From positions 47,655 to 111,654 of the forward strand of contig VGRF01000014.1 of NCBI GenBank assembly GCA_016875395.1: a DNA stretch of 64,000 bases, given 5' to 3'. The notes under the pieces were generated by a model that searched no databases, was not told the origin of the DNA, and saw only the letters and a program-made list of their open reading frames with translations. The position numbers and the translations under genes were made by a program. This document shows positions 55,908 to 64,000 of the stretch, piece by piece. The DNA comes from Deltaproteobacteria bacterium. GTDB lineage: Bacteria; Myxococcota_A; UBA9160; UBA6930. Numbering within the stretch: position 1 is the stretch's first letter; the number at the start of each line of letters is the position of its first letter.

Positions 55908-56432
55908 TCACTTCAGCTGGACCCCGCTGAGCACCTCCGCATTCCCCTCCGTCCACGTCGTCACGAGCTGCCGCACCGCGATGCGCCAGCCGGCGGGCGT
56001 GCGCTCCCACTCGTCGAGGTAGTGGCCGCCGACCGTGTAGCGCTCGCCGTTCTTCACGTGCTCGGCACACAGGTAGGTCTTCGAAGTCGCGCGGTTGCCG
56101 GCGAGCTTCACGTCCGCGGTGCCGAGGCGGTGCTGGCTCAGATCGAGCGGATCGAGGGCGTTCGCGCAGTAGCGGCCCGCTTCCACCACGCCGGTGATCC
56201 ACTCGGCGTCGCCGTACTTCACGCGCACGTCGCGCTTCATGCACTCGGCGAGGCGCGCGTAGCTCTTCGTGTCGAGCGCGTGGCCATAACAAATGATGCC
56301 GTCCTCGATCGCGCGTCGGTCGGCCAGCTCGCGCACCAGCTGCGCGAGCGCTGCGCCAACGTCGCTCGCGCGGCGCGCCTTCGGCTTCTTCGCATTGCCC
56401 TTCACCGCCCGCCTCTTCTTCTGCGCCGCCAT
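55908..56432 (-). CDS. SnoaL-like (NTF2 fold) protein with basic leader
   Basis: 174 residues from the ATG at 56432, which follows GGAGG by about seven bases. A lysine-rich N-terminal stretch (AAQKKRRAVKGNAKKPKA) precedes an NTF2/SnoaL domain: ELADRRAIEDGIICYGHALD, YARLAECMKRDVRVKYG, and a C-terminal YLDEWERTPAGWRIAVRQLV. The start ILXXRXXI-like helix and length fit nuclear-transport-factor-2-like enzymes of steroid or terpenoid metabolism. Divergent from the ThuA-like gene by 37 bp. Confidence 0.82.
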   Translation of the reverse strand: MAAQKKRRAVKGNAKKPKARRASDVGAALAQLVRELADRRAIEDGIICYGHALDTKSYARLAECMKRDVRVKYGDAEWITGVVEAGRYCANALDPLDLSQHRLGTADVKLAGNRATSKTYLCAEHVKNGERYTVGGHYLDEWERTPAGWRIAVRQLVTTWTEGNAEVLSGVQLK

Positions 56433-56469
56433 CGCTCGCCTCCTTCGTGGTGGCGTAGGATGCGGTCCC

Positions 56470-57291
56470 ATGTCGACGATGCGCTACGGCGCCAAGCTCA
56501 ACGTCCTGCTCGTCACGAAGGGCCACCCCTTCGCACGCGATGCCTTCCACGCCATGTTCGACGCGATCCCCGACTGCGCGGTGACCGCGGTCGAGCACCC
56601 CGCGGCCGAGGTGTTCTTCAGCCCCGCACTCGCGGCGCCCTACGACGCGATCGTGCTCTACGACATGCCGGGCATCGACTTCGCGAAGCGCAGCCCCCTC
56701 GGCACCGTCGCGCCGAGCGAGGCCCTGAAGCGCGGCTGGCGCGCGCTGCTCGCGGGCGGCAAAGGCATCGTGTTCCTCCACCACGCGATCGCCGGCTGGC
56801 CCACGTGGCCCGAGTACGGCGAGTGGACGGGCGCGCGCTTCCTCTACGCGCCCGGCGAAGCGCGCGGCGTGAAGTATCCCGACTCCGGCTACCGCCACGA
56901 CGTGAAGCACGTCGTCACGCCGGTGGACCCGAAGCACCCGGTCTTCGCTGGCATCGAGAGCGGCTACGAGATCAGCGACGAGCTCTACCTGTGCCCCGTG
57001 TTCGAGGAGCTCGTCACACCGCTCGCGCGCAGCTCGCACGCGTTCGTGCCTGAGAACTTCTACAGCGCCGCGGCGGCGATCGCGGGCAAGATGTTCACGA
57101 ACGAGGGCTGGACGCATCCACGCGGCTCCAACCTCGCCGCGTGGGCGCAGCGCATCGGCAAGAGCCAGACCGCGACGATCCTCGGCGGCGACGGACCCGC
57201 GGCCTACGAGAATCCGGGCCTGCGCAGGCTGCTCGAGAACACGATTCGCTGGGTGGCCGCGGAGACGAAGCGCATCCGCGACGCGGCGTAG
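56470..57291 (+). CDS. ThuA-like domain protein
   Basis: 273 residues. A glutamine-amidotransferase-like fold with LNVLLVTKGHPFARDAF at the start, YDAIVLYDMPG, GKGIVFLHHAIAGWPTWPEYG and GYEISDELYLCPVFEE. ThuA-domain proteins take part in trehalose or related sugar use or act as 3-keto-sugar enzymes; here no sugar transporter is nearby, so the role is open. ATG at 56470. Confidence 0.82.
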   Translation: MSTMRYGAKLNVLLVTKGHPFARDAFHAMFDAIPDCAVTAVEHPAAEVFFSPALAAPYDAIVLYDMPGIDFAKRSPLGTVAPSEALKRGWRALLAGGKGIVFLHHAIAGWPTWPEYGEWTGARFLYAPGEARGVKYPDSGYRHDVKHVVTPVDPKHPVFAGIESGYEISDELYLCPVFEELVTPLARSSHAFVPENFYSAAAAIAGKMFTNEGWTHPRGSNLAAWAQRIGKSQTATILGGDGPAAYENPGLRRLLENTIRWVAAETKRIRDAA

Positions 57292-57345
57292 TGGGAGTTC
57301 ACTCAGATGTCCGCGACCACCACACGCAGAGGTTCGGCATGCATG

Positions 57346-57389
57346 GAGGCCACTGCTTGATCTCCGCACGGCTTCGCCTCGCTGCGCGC
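57346..57389 (-). repeat. 44-bp dispersed repeat between ThuA-like and SDR genes
   Basis: Matches the copy upstream of folP at 41 of 44 positions. On the minus strand it ends in CGGAG, eight bases and GTGGCCTC, the same spacing that gives folP its start. Here it opens only a short 16-codon frame towards the end of the ThuA-like gene. The copy lies 11 bp before the SDR start. Confidence 0.8.
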
Positions 57390-57400
57390 TGCGCTTGCTG

Positions 57401-58201
57401 ATGCACGTCCGCGAGCTCTTCAACCTGAGCGGGCGCAGCGCACTCGTTACCGGCGCGAGCCGCGGCATCGGGCGCTGGATCGCGGAGGGGCTCGCCGAGG
57501 CGGGCGCGCACGTGTTCGTCGCGTCGCGCAAGCTCGCCGCGTGTGAGGAGGTCGCCGCGGCGATTCGCGCGAGCGGCGGGCGCGCGACCGCGTGCGAGCT
57601 GAACGTCGCGGACCCCGCTTCGATCGACGCGTGCGTCGCCGGCGTTCTCGCGAAGACGCTGCGACTTCACGTCCTCGTGAACAACGCGGCGATCGCGTGG
57701 GCGGCGCCGACGCTCGAGTTTCCGCTCGAGGCCTGGGACAACAGCTTCGCCGTGAACGTGCGCGGCCCGTTCTGGCTCGCGCGCCAAGTCGCGCGGAATA
57801 TGCGCGACAAAGGTGGTGGCTCGATCGTGAACGTGAGCTCGCTGAACGCGTTCTTCGGCGCGAGCGAGGGCGAGCAGCCGATCGCGGCGTACATGGCGAG
57901 CAAGGGCGCAGTCGAGGCGATGACGCGCGACCTCGCGCTGAAGCTCGCCGAGCACCGCATCCGCGTGAACTCGCTCGCGCCCGGGCCGTTCGACACGGAC
58001 ATGCTGAATCACCTGCGCCGCGACCCCGCCGCACTCGCGCACCACAACGCGCAGGTGCCGCTCGGCCGACCCGGCGGCGCGGACGACATCAAAGGCGCGG
58101 CGCTGTTCCTCGCGAGCGACGCGAGCGCATTCGTCACGGGCGCGTGTCTGCGCGTCGATGGCGGCGTGAGCGCGGTGTACCCCGTGCGAAAGCGGAGTTG
58201 A
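57401..58201 (+). CDS. short-chain dehydrogenase/reductase
   Basis: 266 residues from ATG at 57401 (an in-frame TTG lies six bases earlier). Rossmann motif TGASRGIGRWIA, NNAAIAW replacing NNAG, catalytic serine in NVSSLNA, YxxxK as YMASKGAVE, and a C-terminal GACLRVDGG. A typical classical SDR of about 250 residues. Substrate unknown. Followed two bases later by a GNAT gene. Confidence 0.88.
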   Translation: MHVRELFNLSGRSALVTGASRGIGRWIAEGLAEAGAHVFVASRKLAACEEVAAAIRASGGRATACELNVADPASIDACVAGVLAKTLRLHVLVNNAAIAWAAPTLEFPLEAWDNSFAVNVRGPFWLARQVARNMRDKGGGSIVNVSSLNAFFGASEGEQPIAAYMASKGAVEAMTRDLALKLAEHRIRVNSLAPGPFDTDMLNHLRRDPAALAHHNAQVPLGRPGGADDIKGAALFLASDASAFVTGACLRVDGGVSAVYPVRKRS

Positions 58202-58203
58202 GC

Positions 58204-59034
58204 GTGGACGCAGCGCTGCGCGTGCAGCTCGCGGATGCGAGCCATCTCGTCGCAGTTCAGGGCGACACACTCGCTGGGCGGCTCGAGTTCTTCGTCGCCC
58301 CACCGTTCGAGCTCGTGCTCTTCCATCCCACGCACGTCGAAGCCGCGGCGCTCGCTCGAGTCGTCAGCGCGCTTGCCACCGCCGCGAGGTCGCACGCGGC
58401 CGGGCTCGGAGCCGCGCGGCTTCGCTGGATCCTCGAAGACCGCGGCGACCACGCGGAGGCGCTCGTCGCGCTCGCTCCGCAGCTCGGCTTCAGCCACGAC
58501 GTGACGAAGGTGCTCGTGCGCGCCCCGATCGAACGAGTCGTCGCAGCTGGCGGCGCGGCGCTGCGGGCAAAGACCGTGCTCTCGCCCGCGCGCGGCTCGA
58601 AAGACCCTGAGCTGATCGAAGCGCTCGCGGAAGTGTTGGCGACGTCCGTTACGGAGTCCGATCGCAAGACGGACGCGACAGAGTTCCTCGCGCAGATGGA
58701 GGAGCGCTGCCGGGCCGACGAGGTGTTCTTCCCCGAAGACTGGCAGCTCGCCCGCGTCGGCGAGCGCGCGGCTGGGTTCGTGCTGCCCGCGTTTGCCGAC
58801 CGAAGCCGCCAGCCGGCGACGAATCTCTACCTCGGCGTGCTGCCGTGGGCGCGCTCGCGCGGCCTCGCGCAGGCGATGGCGTCGCGCGGCATGCGCGCAA
58901 TGCAGGGGCGCGGCGCGACTCGCTACGTCGACTCCTGCGACGTGCGCAACGCACCGATGCGCAGCGTCTTCGCGCGCCTCGGCTGCAGTCGCATCGCGAC
59001 GCAAACGATCTTCACCGCCCCGGTGATCGCCTAA
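58204..59034 (+). CDS. GNAT-family acetyltransferase
   Basis: 276 residues from GTG at 58204. The first half is an unrecognised alpha/beta domain; the second carries GNAT features, with LYLGVLPWARSRGLAQAM as the acetyl-CoA loop (beta4-alpha3, pattern RxxGLA) and VDSCDVRNAPMRSVFARLG as the last strand and helix. Substrate unknown. Convergent with the following acyl-CoA synthetase with a nine-base gap. Confidence 0.75.
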   Translation: MDAALRVQLADASHLVAVQGDTLAGRLEFFVAPPFELVLFHPTHVEAAALARVVSALATAARSHAAGLGAARLRWILEDRGDHAEALVALAPQLGFSHDVTKVLVRAPIERVVAAGGAALRAKTVLSPARGSKDPELIEALAEVLATSVTESDRKTDATEFLAQMEERCRADEVFFPEDWQLARVGERAAGFVLPAFADRSRQPATNLYLGVLPWARSRGLAQAMASRGMRAMQGRGATRYVDSCDVRNAPMRSVFARLGCSRIATQTIFTAPVIA

Positions 59035-59043
59035 TGACTGAAC

Positions 59044-60657
59044 TCAGTAGCGATGCCCCGCGATCTCGGCGCCCTGCTCTGCGAGCCGCTCCAGCACGCG
59101 CTCGCGCAGCTGCGCCGTCGCGATCTTCTGGGAGCCGGTGAGCGCCACGTCGCGCGCGTCGAAGGCGAGCACGAGGCGCGGCTGCTTGTAGGCGGCGAGC
59201 TGCGGGCGCAGGAATTCGCGCAGCGCGGCGAGGTCGAGCGCGCGCGCGCGGACGCCCTCGGTCGTCACCACGCACAGCACGAGCACCTCGCCGAGGGTCG
59301 GGTGCGGCACACCGAGCGCGTGCGCGGACTGAACGCCGGGATACGCCGCGAGCTTCTCCTCCACTTCGAGTGGAGACACGTTCGCGCCGCCGGTCTTGAT
59401 GAGACCCGTCAGGCGACCGCGCCAATGAAGGCAGCCGTCCCCATCGATCCAGCCGGCGTCACCGCTGCGGTAGAAACCCTCGCTGTCGAAGCACTCCGCG
59501 GGTGGCGTCTTCCAGTAGCCGAGCATCAGCGTCGGCCCGCGCAGCGCGATCTCGCCGTGCTCCCCGCGAGGCAGCGCGGGGCCGCCGCCAGGCGCGACGA
59601 TGCGCACGTCGTTGCCCGGGAGCGGCGGCCCGTGCGAGGCGTGGCGCCGCTCGGCAGGCGCGCGCGCGGGCCACGCGCTCGCGAGCGTGAACGTCTCGGT
59701 CGTGCCGTAGGAGCCGTACGTGCCCCACTCGTCGCGCGCGAGCGGGACGAGCTTCGCGAGCGCGCCCGCGAACTCGACTTTGCGCACGCGCGAGAGATCG
59801 CGCTGCGCCGCGGTCGGGTGTTCCGCCATCGCCTTCTCTTGGTGCGGCCAGGCGTGCACGGTGGTCGCGCGCTCGGCATCGATCAGCGCGAGCGCTGCGC
59901 CGGGCTCGAAGGTCTCCTGCAGGAGAAGCGTCCCGCCCGCGGCGAGCGTCGCACCGAGCGACATGGCGATGCCCGCCGTCCAGAAGAACGGCTGCGCGGT
60001 GAACACGCGGTCGTCGCTCGTCAGGTCCATCAGCTCCGCGAAGCGCCAGCTCTGGATCACGGGAGCCCGCTGGCGATGCAGCACACCTTTCGGGCGCGCG
60101 GTCGTGCCCGAGGTGTAGATGAGCATGCCCGGATCCTCGGGCGCGGTCGCTGCGATGCGTGCGCCGATCTCCGCATCGAGCGCACGATCTGCCGGGAGCG
60201 CGCGGGTGTCTCCCCAACAACTCACGAGGCGCAAGCGCGGCGGAAGCGGCTCGCGCGCGAGCTCCGCCGCGAAGTCGCGGCCGAGCAGCGCGCGCTGATG
60301 GAGCAGCGCCACCGCGTCGCTGTGGTCGAGCAGGTACGCGCGCTCCTCCGGCGTCGCGAACGTGCTGAGTGGCACCACCACCGCGCCCGCGAGCGCGGCG
60401 CCGAACATCGCGACGGCGAACTCAGGGCGATTCGCGAAGAGCAGCGCGACGTGCTCGCCGCGCGCCACACCCGCGGCGATCAGCCCGCGCGCCACTGCGC
60501 GCGCTTCGTCGCGCAGCTGCGCGTACGTGATGCTGCGCCCCTCGCAGCGCAACGCCGTGCGCGAAGCATGGCGCGCGGCGACGTCTTCGAGGAAGCGCGA
60601 GAGCGTCAAGCGCGAAGCATCGGGCTGGAGAGCGAGACCGAGCCCCGCCTCAGCCAT
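59044..60657 (-). CDS. acyl-CoA synthetase (AMP-forming)
   Basis: 537 residues from ATG at 60657. P-loop IYTSGTTARPKGVLH, the adenine-binding YGTTETFTLA, SFYRSGDAGWIDGDG-like FYRSGDAGWIDG, RLTGLIKTGGANVSP, and LTGSQKI near the C-terminus with catalytic Lys. It resembles benzoate-, long-chain or cyclohexane-carboxylate ligases. Its start overlaps the stop of the upstream SDR gene by eight bases, so they are probably co-translated. Confidence 0.9.
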   Translation of the reverse strand: MAEAGLGLALQPDASRLTLSRFLEDVAARHASRTALRCEGRSITYAQLRDEARAVARGLIAAGVARGEHVALLFANRPEFAVAMFGAALAGAVVVPLSTFATPEERAYLLDHSDAVALLHQRALLGRDFAAELAREPLPPRLRLVSCWGDTRALPADRALDAEIGARIAATAPEDPGMLIYTSGTTARPKGVLHRQRAPVIQSWRFAELMDLTSDDRVFTAQPFFWTAGIAMSLGATLAAGGTLLLQETFEPGAALALIDAERATTVHAWPHQEKAMAEHPTAAQRDLSRVRKVEFAGALAKLVPLARDEWGTYGSYGTTETFTLASAWPARAPAERRHASHGPPLPGNDVRIVAPGGGPALPRGEHGEIALRGPTLMLGYWKTPPAECFDSEGFYRSGDAGWIDGDGCLHWRGRLTGLIKTGGANVSPLEVEEKLAAYPGVQSAHALGVPHPTLGEVLVLCVVTTEGVRARALDLAALREFLRPQLAAYKQPRLVLAFDARDVALTGSQKIATAQLRERVLERLAEQGAEIAGHRY

Positions 60658-61486
60658 CGAGCCCGCCGAGTGCCGCGTGCAACATGCCGCCATCGCACGG
60701 GATCGCGACGCCCGTAATGAATCCCGCCGCGGGCGAAGCGAGGAACGCGACGAGCGCGCCGATGTCGGCGGGCGTGCCGAGCCGCGCGACGGGCGTCTGC
60801 GCGATGGAGCGCTCGCGCAGGTGCTCGGGCATCGAGAGCACGAGCGGCGTCGCGATCAGCCCGGGCATGACGGCGTTGGCAGTGACGCCGCCGCGGCCGA
60901 ACTCCTGCGCGACGCTCTGCGTGAACGCGATCACGCCAGCCTTGCTGGCGGAGTAAGCGGGCTGCCCGAGCGATGGTGTCATCGCGGCGACGCTCGAGAT
61001 GTTGATCACGCGCCCCCAGCCGCGCGAGGCCATCGCCGGCACGAACGCACGGACCGTGTGGAACATGCCCGTGAGGTTCACGCGCAGCTCGTGATCCCAC
61101 GCGTCAGGCTTCATGTCCGCGATGCGCGCGATGTTGTTCACGATGCCGGCGTTGTTGACGAGCACGTCCACCGGCCCGAGCGCGCGCGCCACCTCTTCCG
61201 CGACGCGCAGCACGGCCTCGGCGTCCGCGACATCGACCTGCAGCGCGAGCGAGCGGCGCCCGAGCGCGCGCACGGCCTCGCTGGTGGGCGTCTCCTCGTC
61301 CGCCCCGGACGTGCGCGAGCGCAGGCGGTAGTACCGCTCGCCGCGGAACGGCTCGGGGTGCGCGTCGGCGATCGCGACGTCGGCGCCCGCCTCCGCCAGC
61401 GCGAGCGCGATGCCGCGGCCGATGCCGCGCGCGCCGCCCGTAACGACTGCGACCTTGCCGGCGAGCGGCTGCGAATCGAAGGACAT
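60650..61486 (-). CDS. short-chain dehydrogenase/reductase
   Basis: 278 residues from ATG at 61486; ribosome site GGGAG six bases upstream. Rossmann motif TGGARGIGRGIA, NNAGIVNN, catalytic serine in NISSVAAM, YxxxK as YSASKAGVI, ending FITGVAIPCDGG. A stretch of about 25 extra residues (ERYYRLRSRTSGADEETP) is inserted between strands beta2 and beta3. Pairs with the acyl-CoA synthetase downstream. A palindrome pair lies 27-73 bp upstream of the start. Confidence 0.88.
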   Translation of the reverse strand: MSFDSQPLAGKVAVVTGGARGIGRGIALALAEAGADVAIADAHPEPFRGERYYRLRSRTSGADEETPTSEAVRALGRRSLALQVDVADAEAVLRVAEEVARALGPVDVLVNNAGIVNNIARIADMKPDAWDHELRVNLTGMFHTVRAFVPAMASRGWGRVINISSVAAMTPSLGQPAYSASKAGVIAFTQSVAQEFGRGGVTANAVMPGLIATPLVLSMPEHLRERSIAQTPVARLGTPADIGALVAFLASPAAGFITGVAIPCDGGMLHAALGGLDG

Positions 61487-61510
61487 CACTCACTCCCTGG
61501 CTGCGACATT

Positions 61511-61558
61511 TTGGCCCGGCCGAAATGACCGGTGGAACAAAACGGCCCGGCCGAAACG
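61511..61558. repeat. paired palindrome, locus C
   Basis: Two copies of GGCCCGGCC begin at 61513 and 61544, 31 bp apart, embedded in TTTTGGCCCGGCCGAAATG and ACGGCCCGGCCGAAACG. The region between the SDR start and the MaoC-type gene end is only 82 bp and consists mostly of this pair. Confidence 0.75.
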
Positions 61559-61568
61559 TTCGCCCTGG

Positions 61569-62729
61569 TCACGCGCTCGGCAGCGCGATCTCCGCGTCGC
61601 CGCTCGCCATCACTTCGTCGCGCTGGTTCGTCATCACGACGCGCAGCGTCGCGATGCTGCGCCCGCTGCGGCGATCCTCGGCGAGCTCGATCACCTCGCC
61701 GTTCAGAAACGTCACGTCGCCGGTCAGCGCCGGTGCGCGATACGACATCTTGCTGTGCAGGACGTCGGCCCACTCGCCCGCCCAGTTCGCGAGGTAGTCG
61801 AGGATCCACGCGCCCATCGAGGCGCCGTAGCCGTAGCTGCGCGGCATGCCGATCACCTGCGCGTAGCGGTCCTGCACGTGACCGCGCGAGGGGCCGTAGT
61901 AGAGACCGTCGGAGTAGCTCGGGTCGATCTTCGCGCCCTCGAGGTCGCGGCTCATCTCCGGCAGCCAGCCCGCGCGCCACAGCGAGGTGGGCCCGCCGCT
62001 CTCGGCGAACGCGCCCCACACGCTCATCAGAAACGCGCGCCACTCCGTGCTGAAGCTCGCGAGCGTGTGCGGCCCGATCGGGCGCGCGGCGAGCTTGTCG
62101 CCCTTCTTCACGTACAGCCGCTTCTCGTGCCCGAGGTCGAGGAACGAGCGGTAGTACTCGAACTTCTGCTTCTCGATCTCGCGCAGCTCGGCGTCCGTCC
62201 ACGTCTTCTCGCGGTTCGCGTCGAACTGGCCGCGCTCGCGCGCGTCGTTCGGGCGATAGCGGATCGAGGTCGAGCGCTGCTTGCACACGATCTCGCCGCG
62301 GCCGTTCACGTAGGTCGTATCGCCGCGCGAGAACATCGTCGGCCCCGCGAACTTCGTCTGCGTGAGCTTGTAGTCGAACAGCATGCGCTCGTGGCGGAAC
62401 GTGTCGCCGGGGTAGATACGCGGCCCGAAGAACCACCACTCGTCGCCGCCGAACAGCATGTGCGTGCCCTTGATCGTGCCTTGGATCGCGGGCGCGGCGC
62501 CGTGCGAGTCGTCCGTGCACACCGCGAAGGAGAGCGGCGCGACGAGGCGGCCGAAGCGGCTCTGCGCGGCGTAGCGCTCGTCGAAGAACAGCGGGTTCGG
62601 GTTCTGCATCGCCTGCGTCCAGCGCCGCACGTCGTTCGCGCCGACCGGATCCTTCAGCTCGCCGCCGCCGAGCGGCACTCCGATCCAGCGATCCACGTCA
62701 CTCGTGTCGAAATCGACGTCGGCTGCCAT
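61569..62729 (-). CDS. MaoC/FAS1-like dehydratase-type double-hotdog protein
   Basis: 386 residues from ATG at 62729. N-terminal hotdog part with PVGANDVRRWTQAMQNPNPLFFDERYA, and a C-terminal MaoC-like half with HTLASFSTEWRAF, RGHVQDRYAQVIGMPRSYGYG. Family members hydrate enoyl-CoA or act on CoA thioesters; the second half is larger than in the 16.5-kb relative. Lies upstream, on the same strand, of the SDR and synthetase genes but separated by the palindrome pair. A longer frame to 62780 is rejected. Confidence 0.8.
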   Translation of the reverse strand: MAADVDFDTSDVDRWIGVPLGGGELKDPVGANDVRRWTQAMQNPNPLFFDERYAAQSRFGRLVAPLSFAVCTDDSHGAAPAIQGTIKGTHMLFGGDEWWFFGPRIYPGDTFRHERMLFDYKLTQTKFAGPTMFSRGDTTYVNGRGEIVCKQRSTSIRYRPNDARERGQFDANREKTWTDAELREIEKQKFEYYRSFLDLGHEKRLYVKKGDKLAARPIGPHTLASFSTEWRAFLMSVWGAFAESGGPTSLWRAGWLPEMSRDLEGAKIDPSYSDGLYYGPSRGHVQDRYAQVIGMPRSYGYGASMGAWILDYLANWAGEWADVLHSKMSYRAPALTGDVTFLNGEVIELAEDRRSGRSIATLRVVMTNQRDEVMASGDAEIALPSA

Positions 62730-62875
62730 CGCAGGTGCCTCTTCGCGCGCGCTGTTCGGCGGGTTCTGCGGGCGGCGCACCGCGGACCCGCTTGGCCCCT
62801 CACCGTATCACGGCGAGCTCGCGAGCTTGGGAGGCGCAGCGCGTTGGGTGAGAATGCGCGCGAGCGGAGATGACC

Positions 62876-64000
62876 ATGCCGGGCGCGAACGAGCAGGCTG
62901 CGACTCCGCTGACCGTGGCTGCGTTCGCGCGCGCCTGCGCGGCGCGCAGCGGCGAGGCGCGGCTGCTCGCGCATGCGGACGGCCGTGTGCTCACGTACGC
63001 GGAGGCCGACGCGCGCTCGCGTCGCATCGCGCGGGGCCTGCTCGCGAGCGGCATCGGCAAGGGCGCGCGCGTGGGCCTGTTGCTGCCGAACGGGCCCGAC
63101 TGGGTCGTGGCGTGGCTCGCGGCGGCGCGCATCGGCGCGCTCGTCGTGCCGATCAACACGTTCTATCAGGCGCGCGAGCTCGGCTTCGCGCTGCGCCACG
63201 CCGACGTCGCGCTGCTGCTCACCTGCGCGCGCTTCCTCGGCAACGACTACCTCGATCGCCTCGAGCGAGCCGCGCCGAGCCTCGGGGAGCAGCGCGGCGC
63301 GCCGCTCTTCGCCCCCGAGTTGCCGTTCCTGCGGGAAGCTCGCGTGTGGCAGAGCGACGGCCGCGAGCGCACGTGGACGAGCGGAGGCGCGGCGGCGCTC
63401 GAGGTGTTAGGCGCGGGCGTGAGCGAGGCGATCCTCGAGGCCGCGGAGCGCGAGGTCGCGCCCGCGGATCCGATGGTCGCGATCTACTCCTCGGGCAGCA
63501 CCGGCGAGCCCAAGGGCGCGATCCATGCGCACGGCGCGGTGCTGCGGCATGCGCGCAATCTGAACGCGTATCGCGACATCCTCGCGAGCGACCGGATGTA
63601 CTCCCCGATGCCGTTCTTCTGGGTGGGCGGCTTCGTGTTCTCGCTGCTCGCCGTGATGCACGCGGGCGCATCGCTCGTCACCGAAGACGCCTTCGAGCCC
63701 GGCGCGACGCTCGCGCTGCTCGAGCGCGAGCGCGCGACCCTCGTCTCCGGCTGGCCGCACTACGGCAGCGCGCTCGCGGAGCACGGCGACTTTGCGAAGC
63801 GCGATCTGCGCGCGATCCGCGGCGGCAACCTCTACGCCGTGCTGCCCGCCGAGAAGCGGCCCGCCGATCTCGGGCTGCGCGCGACGGGCCTCGGCATGAC
63901 CGAGACGTGCGGCCCGCACACGATGGGGCACATCGACGAGGTTCTGCCCGAGCGCCTGCGCGGCTCGTTCGGGCGACCCGTGCCCGGAGTCCTGCACAAG
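62876..64000 (+). CDS. acyl-CoA synthetase (AMP-forming), 3' end outside the window
   Basis: Partial: 375 codons read to the window edge without a stop. Start ATG 62876 follows GGAG by six bases; another in-frame ATG is at 62870. P-loop IYSSGSTGEPKGAIHAHG, AMP-site GLGMTETCGPH near residue 345. N-terminal half has the usual ALVVPINTFYQARE motif. The C-terminal catalytic-lysine domain is not in view. Divergent from the MaoC-type gene with a 146-bp gap in which I see no gene. Confidence 0.9.
   Translation, partial: MPGANEQAATPLTVAAFARACAARSGEARLLAHADGRVLTYAEADARSRRIARGLLASGIGKGARVGLLLPNGPDWVVAWLAAARIGALVVPINTFYQARELGFALRHADVALLLTCARFLGNDYLDRLERAAPSLGEQRGAPLFAPELPFLREARVWQSDGRERTWTSGGAAALEVLGAGVSEAILEAAEREVAPADPMVAIYSSGSTGEPKGAIHAHGAVLRHARNLNAYRDILASDRMYSPMPFFWVGGFVFSLLAVMHAGASLVTEDAFEPGATLALLERERATLVSGWPHYGSALAEHGDFAKRDLRAIRGGNLYAVLPAEKRPADLGLRATGLGMTETCGPHTMGHIDEVLPERLRGSFGRPVPGVLHK

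Overview
The window is very GC-rich (roughly 70 percent by eye), densely coding, and has a bacterial gene order typical of the old Deltaproteobacteria (Myxococcota, Desulfobacterota, Binatota-like lineages). The run tilS-ftsH-folP-cdaA-cdaR-glmM-nnr-tsaE-lysC, together with era-rnc-mnmA-cysteine desulfurase, is the main basis for that. Four acyl-CoA synthetases, two double-hotdog MaoC-type proteins, three SDRs, an enoyl-CoA hydratase and an amidohydrolase suggest a free-living heterotroph that activates and degrades fatty or other organic acids. The lineage call is inference; no 16S gene is present.

Layout. 1-17.4 kb is one long minus-strand housekeeping block: translation and RNA maintenance (era, rnc, mnmA, desulfurase), a BrkB-like membrane protein, an OmpA-like lipoprotein, an HhH protein, lysC, tsaE, nnr, glmM, the c-di-AMP module cdaA-cdaR, folP, ftsH, tilS and a MaoC-type dehydratase, many overlapping by 4 bp. 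17.5-25.3 kb is mixed: an acyl-CoA synthetase, an elongator-type tRNA with CAT anticodon, a yeast-like two-domain dCMP deaminase, an S9 peptidase homologue lacking its serine, an enoyl-CoA hydratase and a sugar epimerase. 25.3-37.9 kb holds prmA, a MoxR-DUF58-transglutaminase operon, queE, a 968-residue DHH-like protein with RNase E-like basic patches, a small S24/S26-like protein, cutA and dgt. 37.9-46.2 kb has an aminotransferase, an RND/MMPL transporter interrupted by an in-frame amber codon, a cobalamin riboswitch driving a TonB-dependent receptor plus a TonB C-terminal-domain protein, and miaE. 46.3-51.3 kb looks like a catabolic operon: acyl-CoA synthetase, alpha/beta hydrolase, a Rieske oxygenase-like protein with reversed domain order, SDR and VOC protein. 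51.4-64 kb is accessory: CNNM/CorC-type protein, SUKH-like protein, SnoaL-like proteins, amidohydrolase, ParB-like protein, ThuA-like protein, SDRs, GNAT, two acyl-CoA synthetases (one cut by the window edge) and a second MaoC-type protein.

Two dispersed repeat families stand out. One is a palindrome of the form TTTCGGCC-N-GGCCGAAA that occurs as a pair at three places (36.3, 41.4 and 61.5 kb), each time just upstream of a minus-strand gene. The other is a short element that carries a Shine-Dalgarno-like GGAG at its end. It sits in front of folP, before and inside other gene starts, and as three tandem 64-bp copies before the DUF423 gene.

The most interesting protein-level observation is the 264-residue protein at 49.2 kb. 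It has a D-x2-H-x4-H iron-ligand motif in an N-terminal SRPBCC-like domain and the Rieske CxH/CxxH motifs at its C-terminus, the reverse of the usual order in ring-hydroxylating oxygenases.
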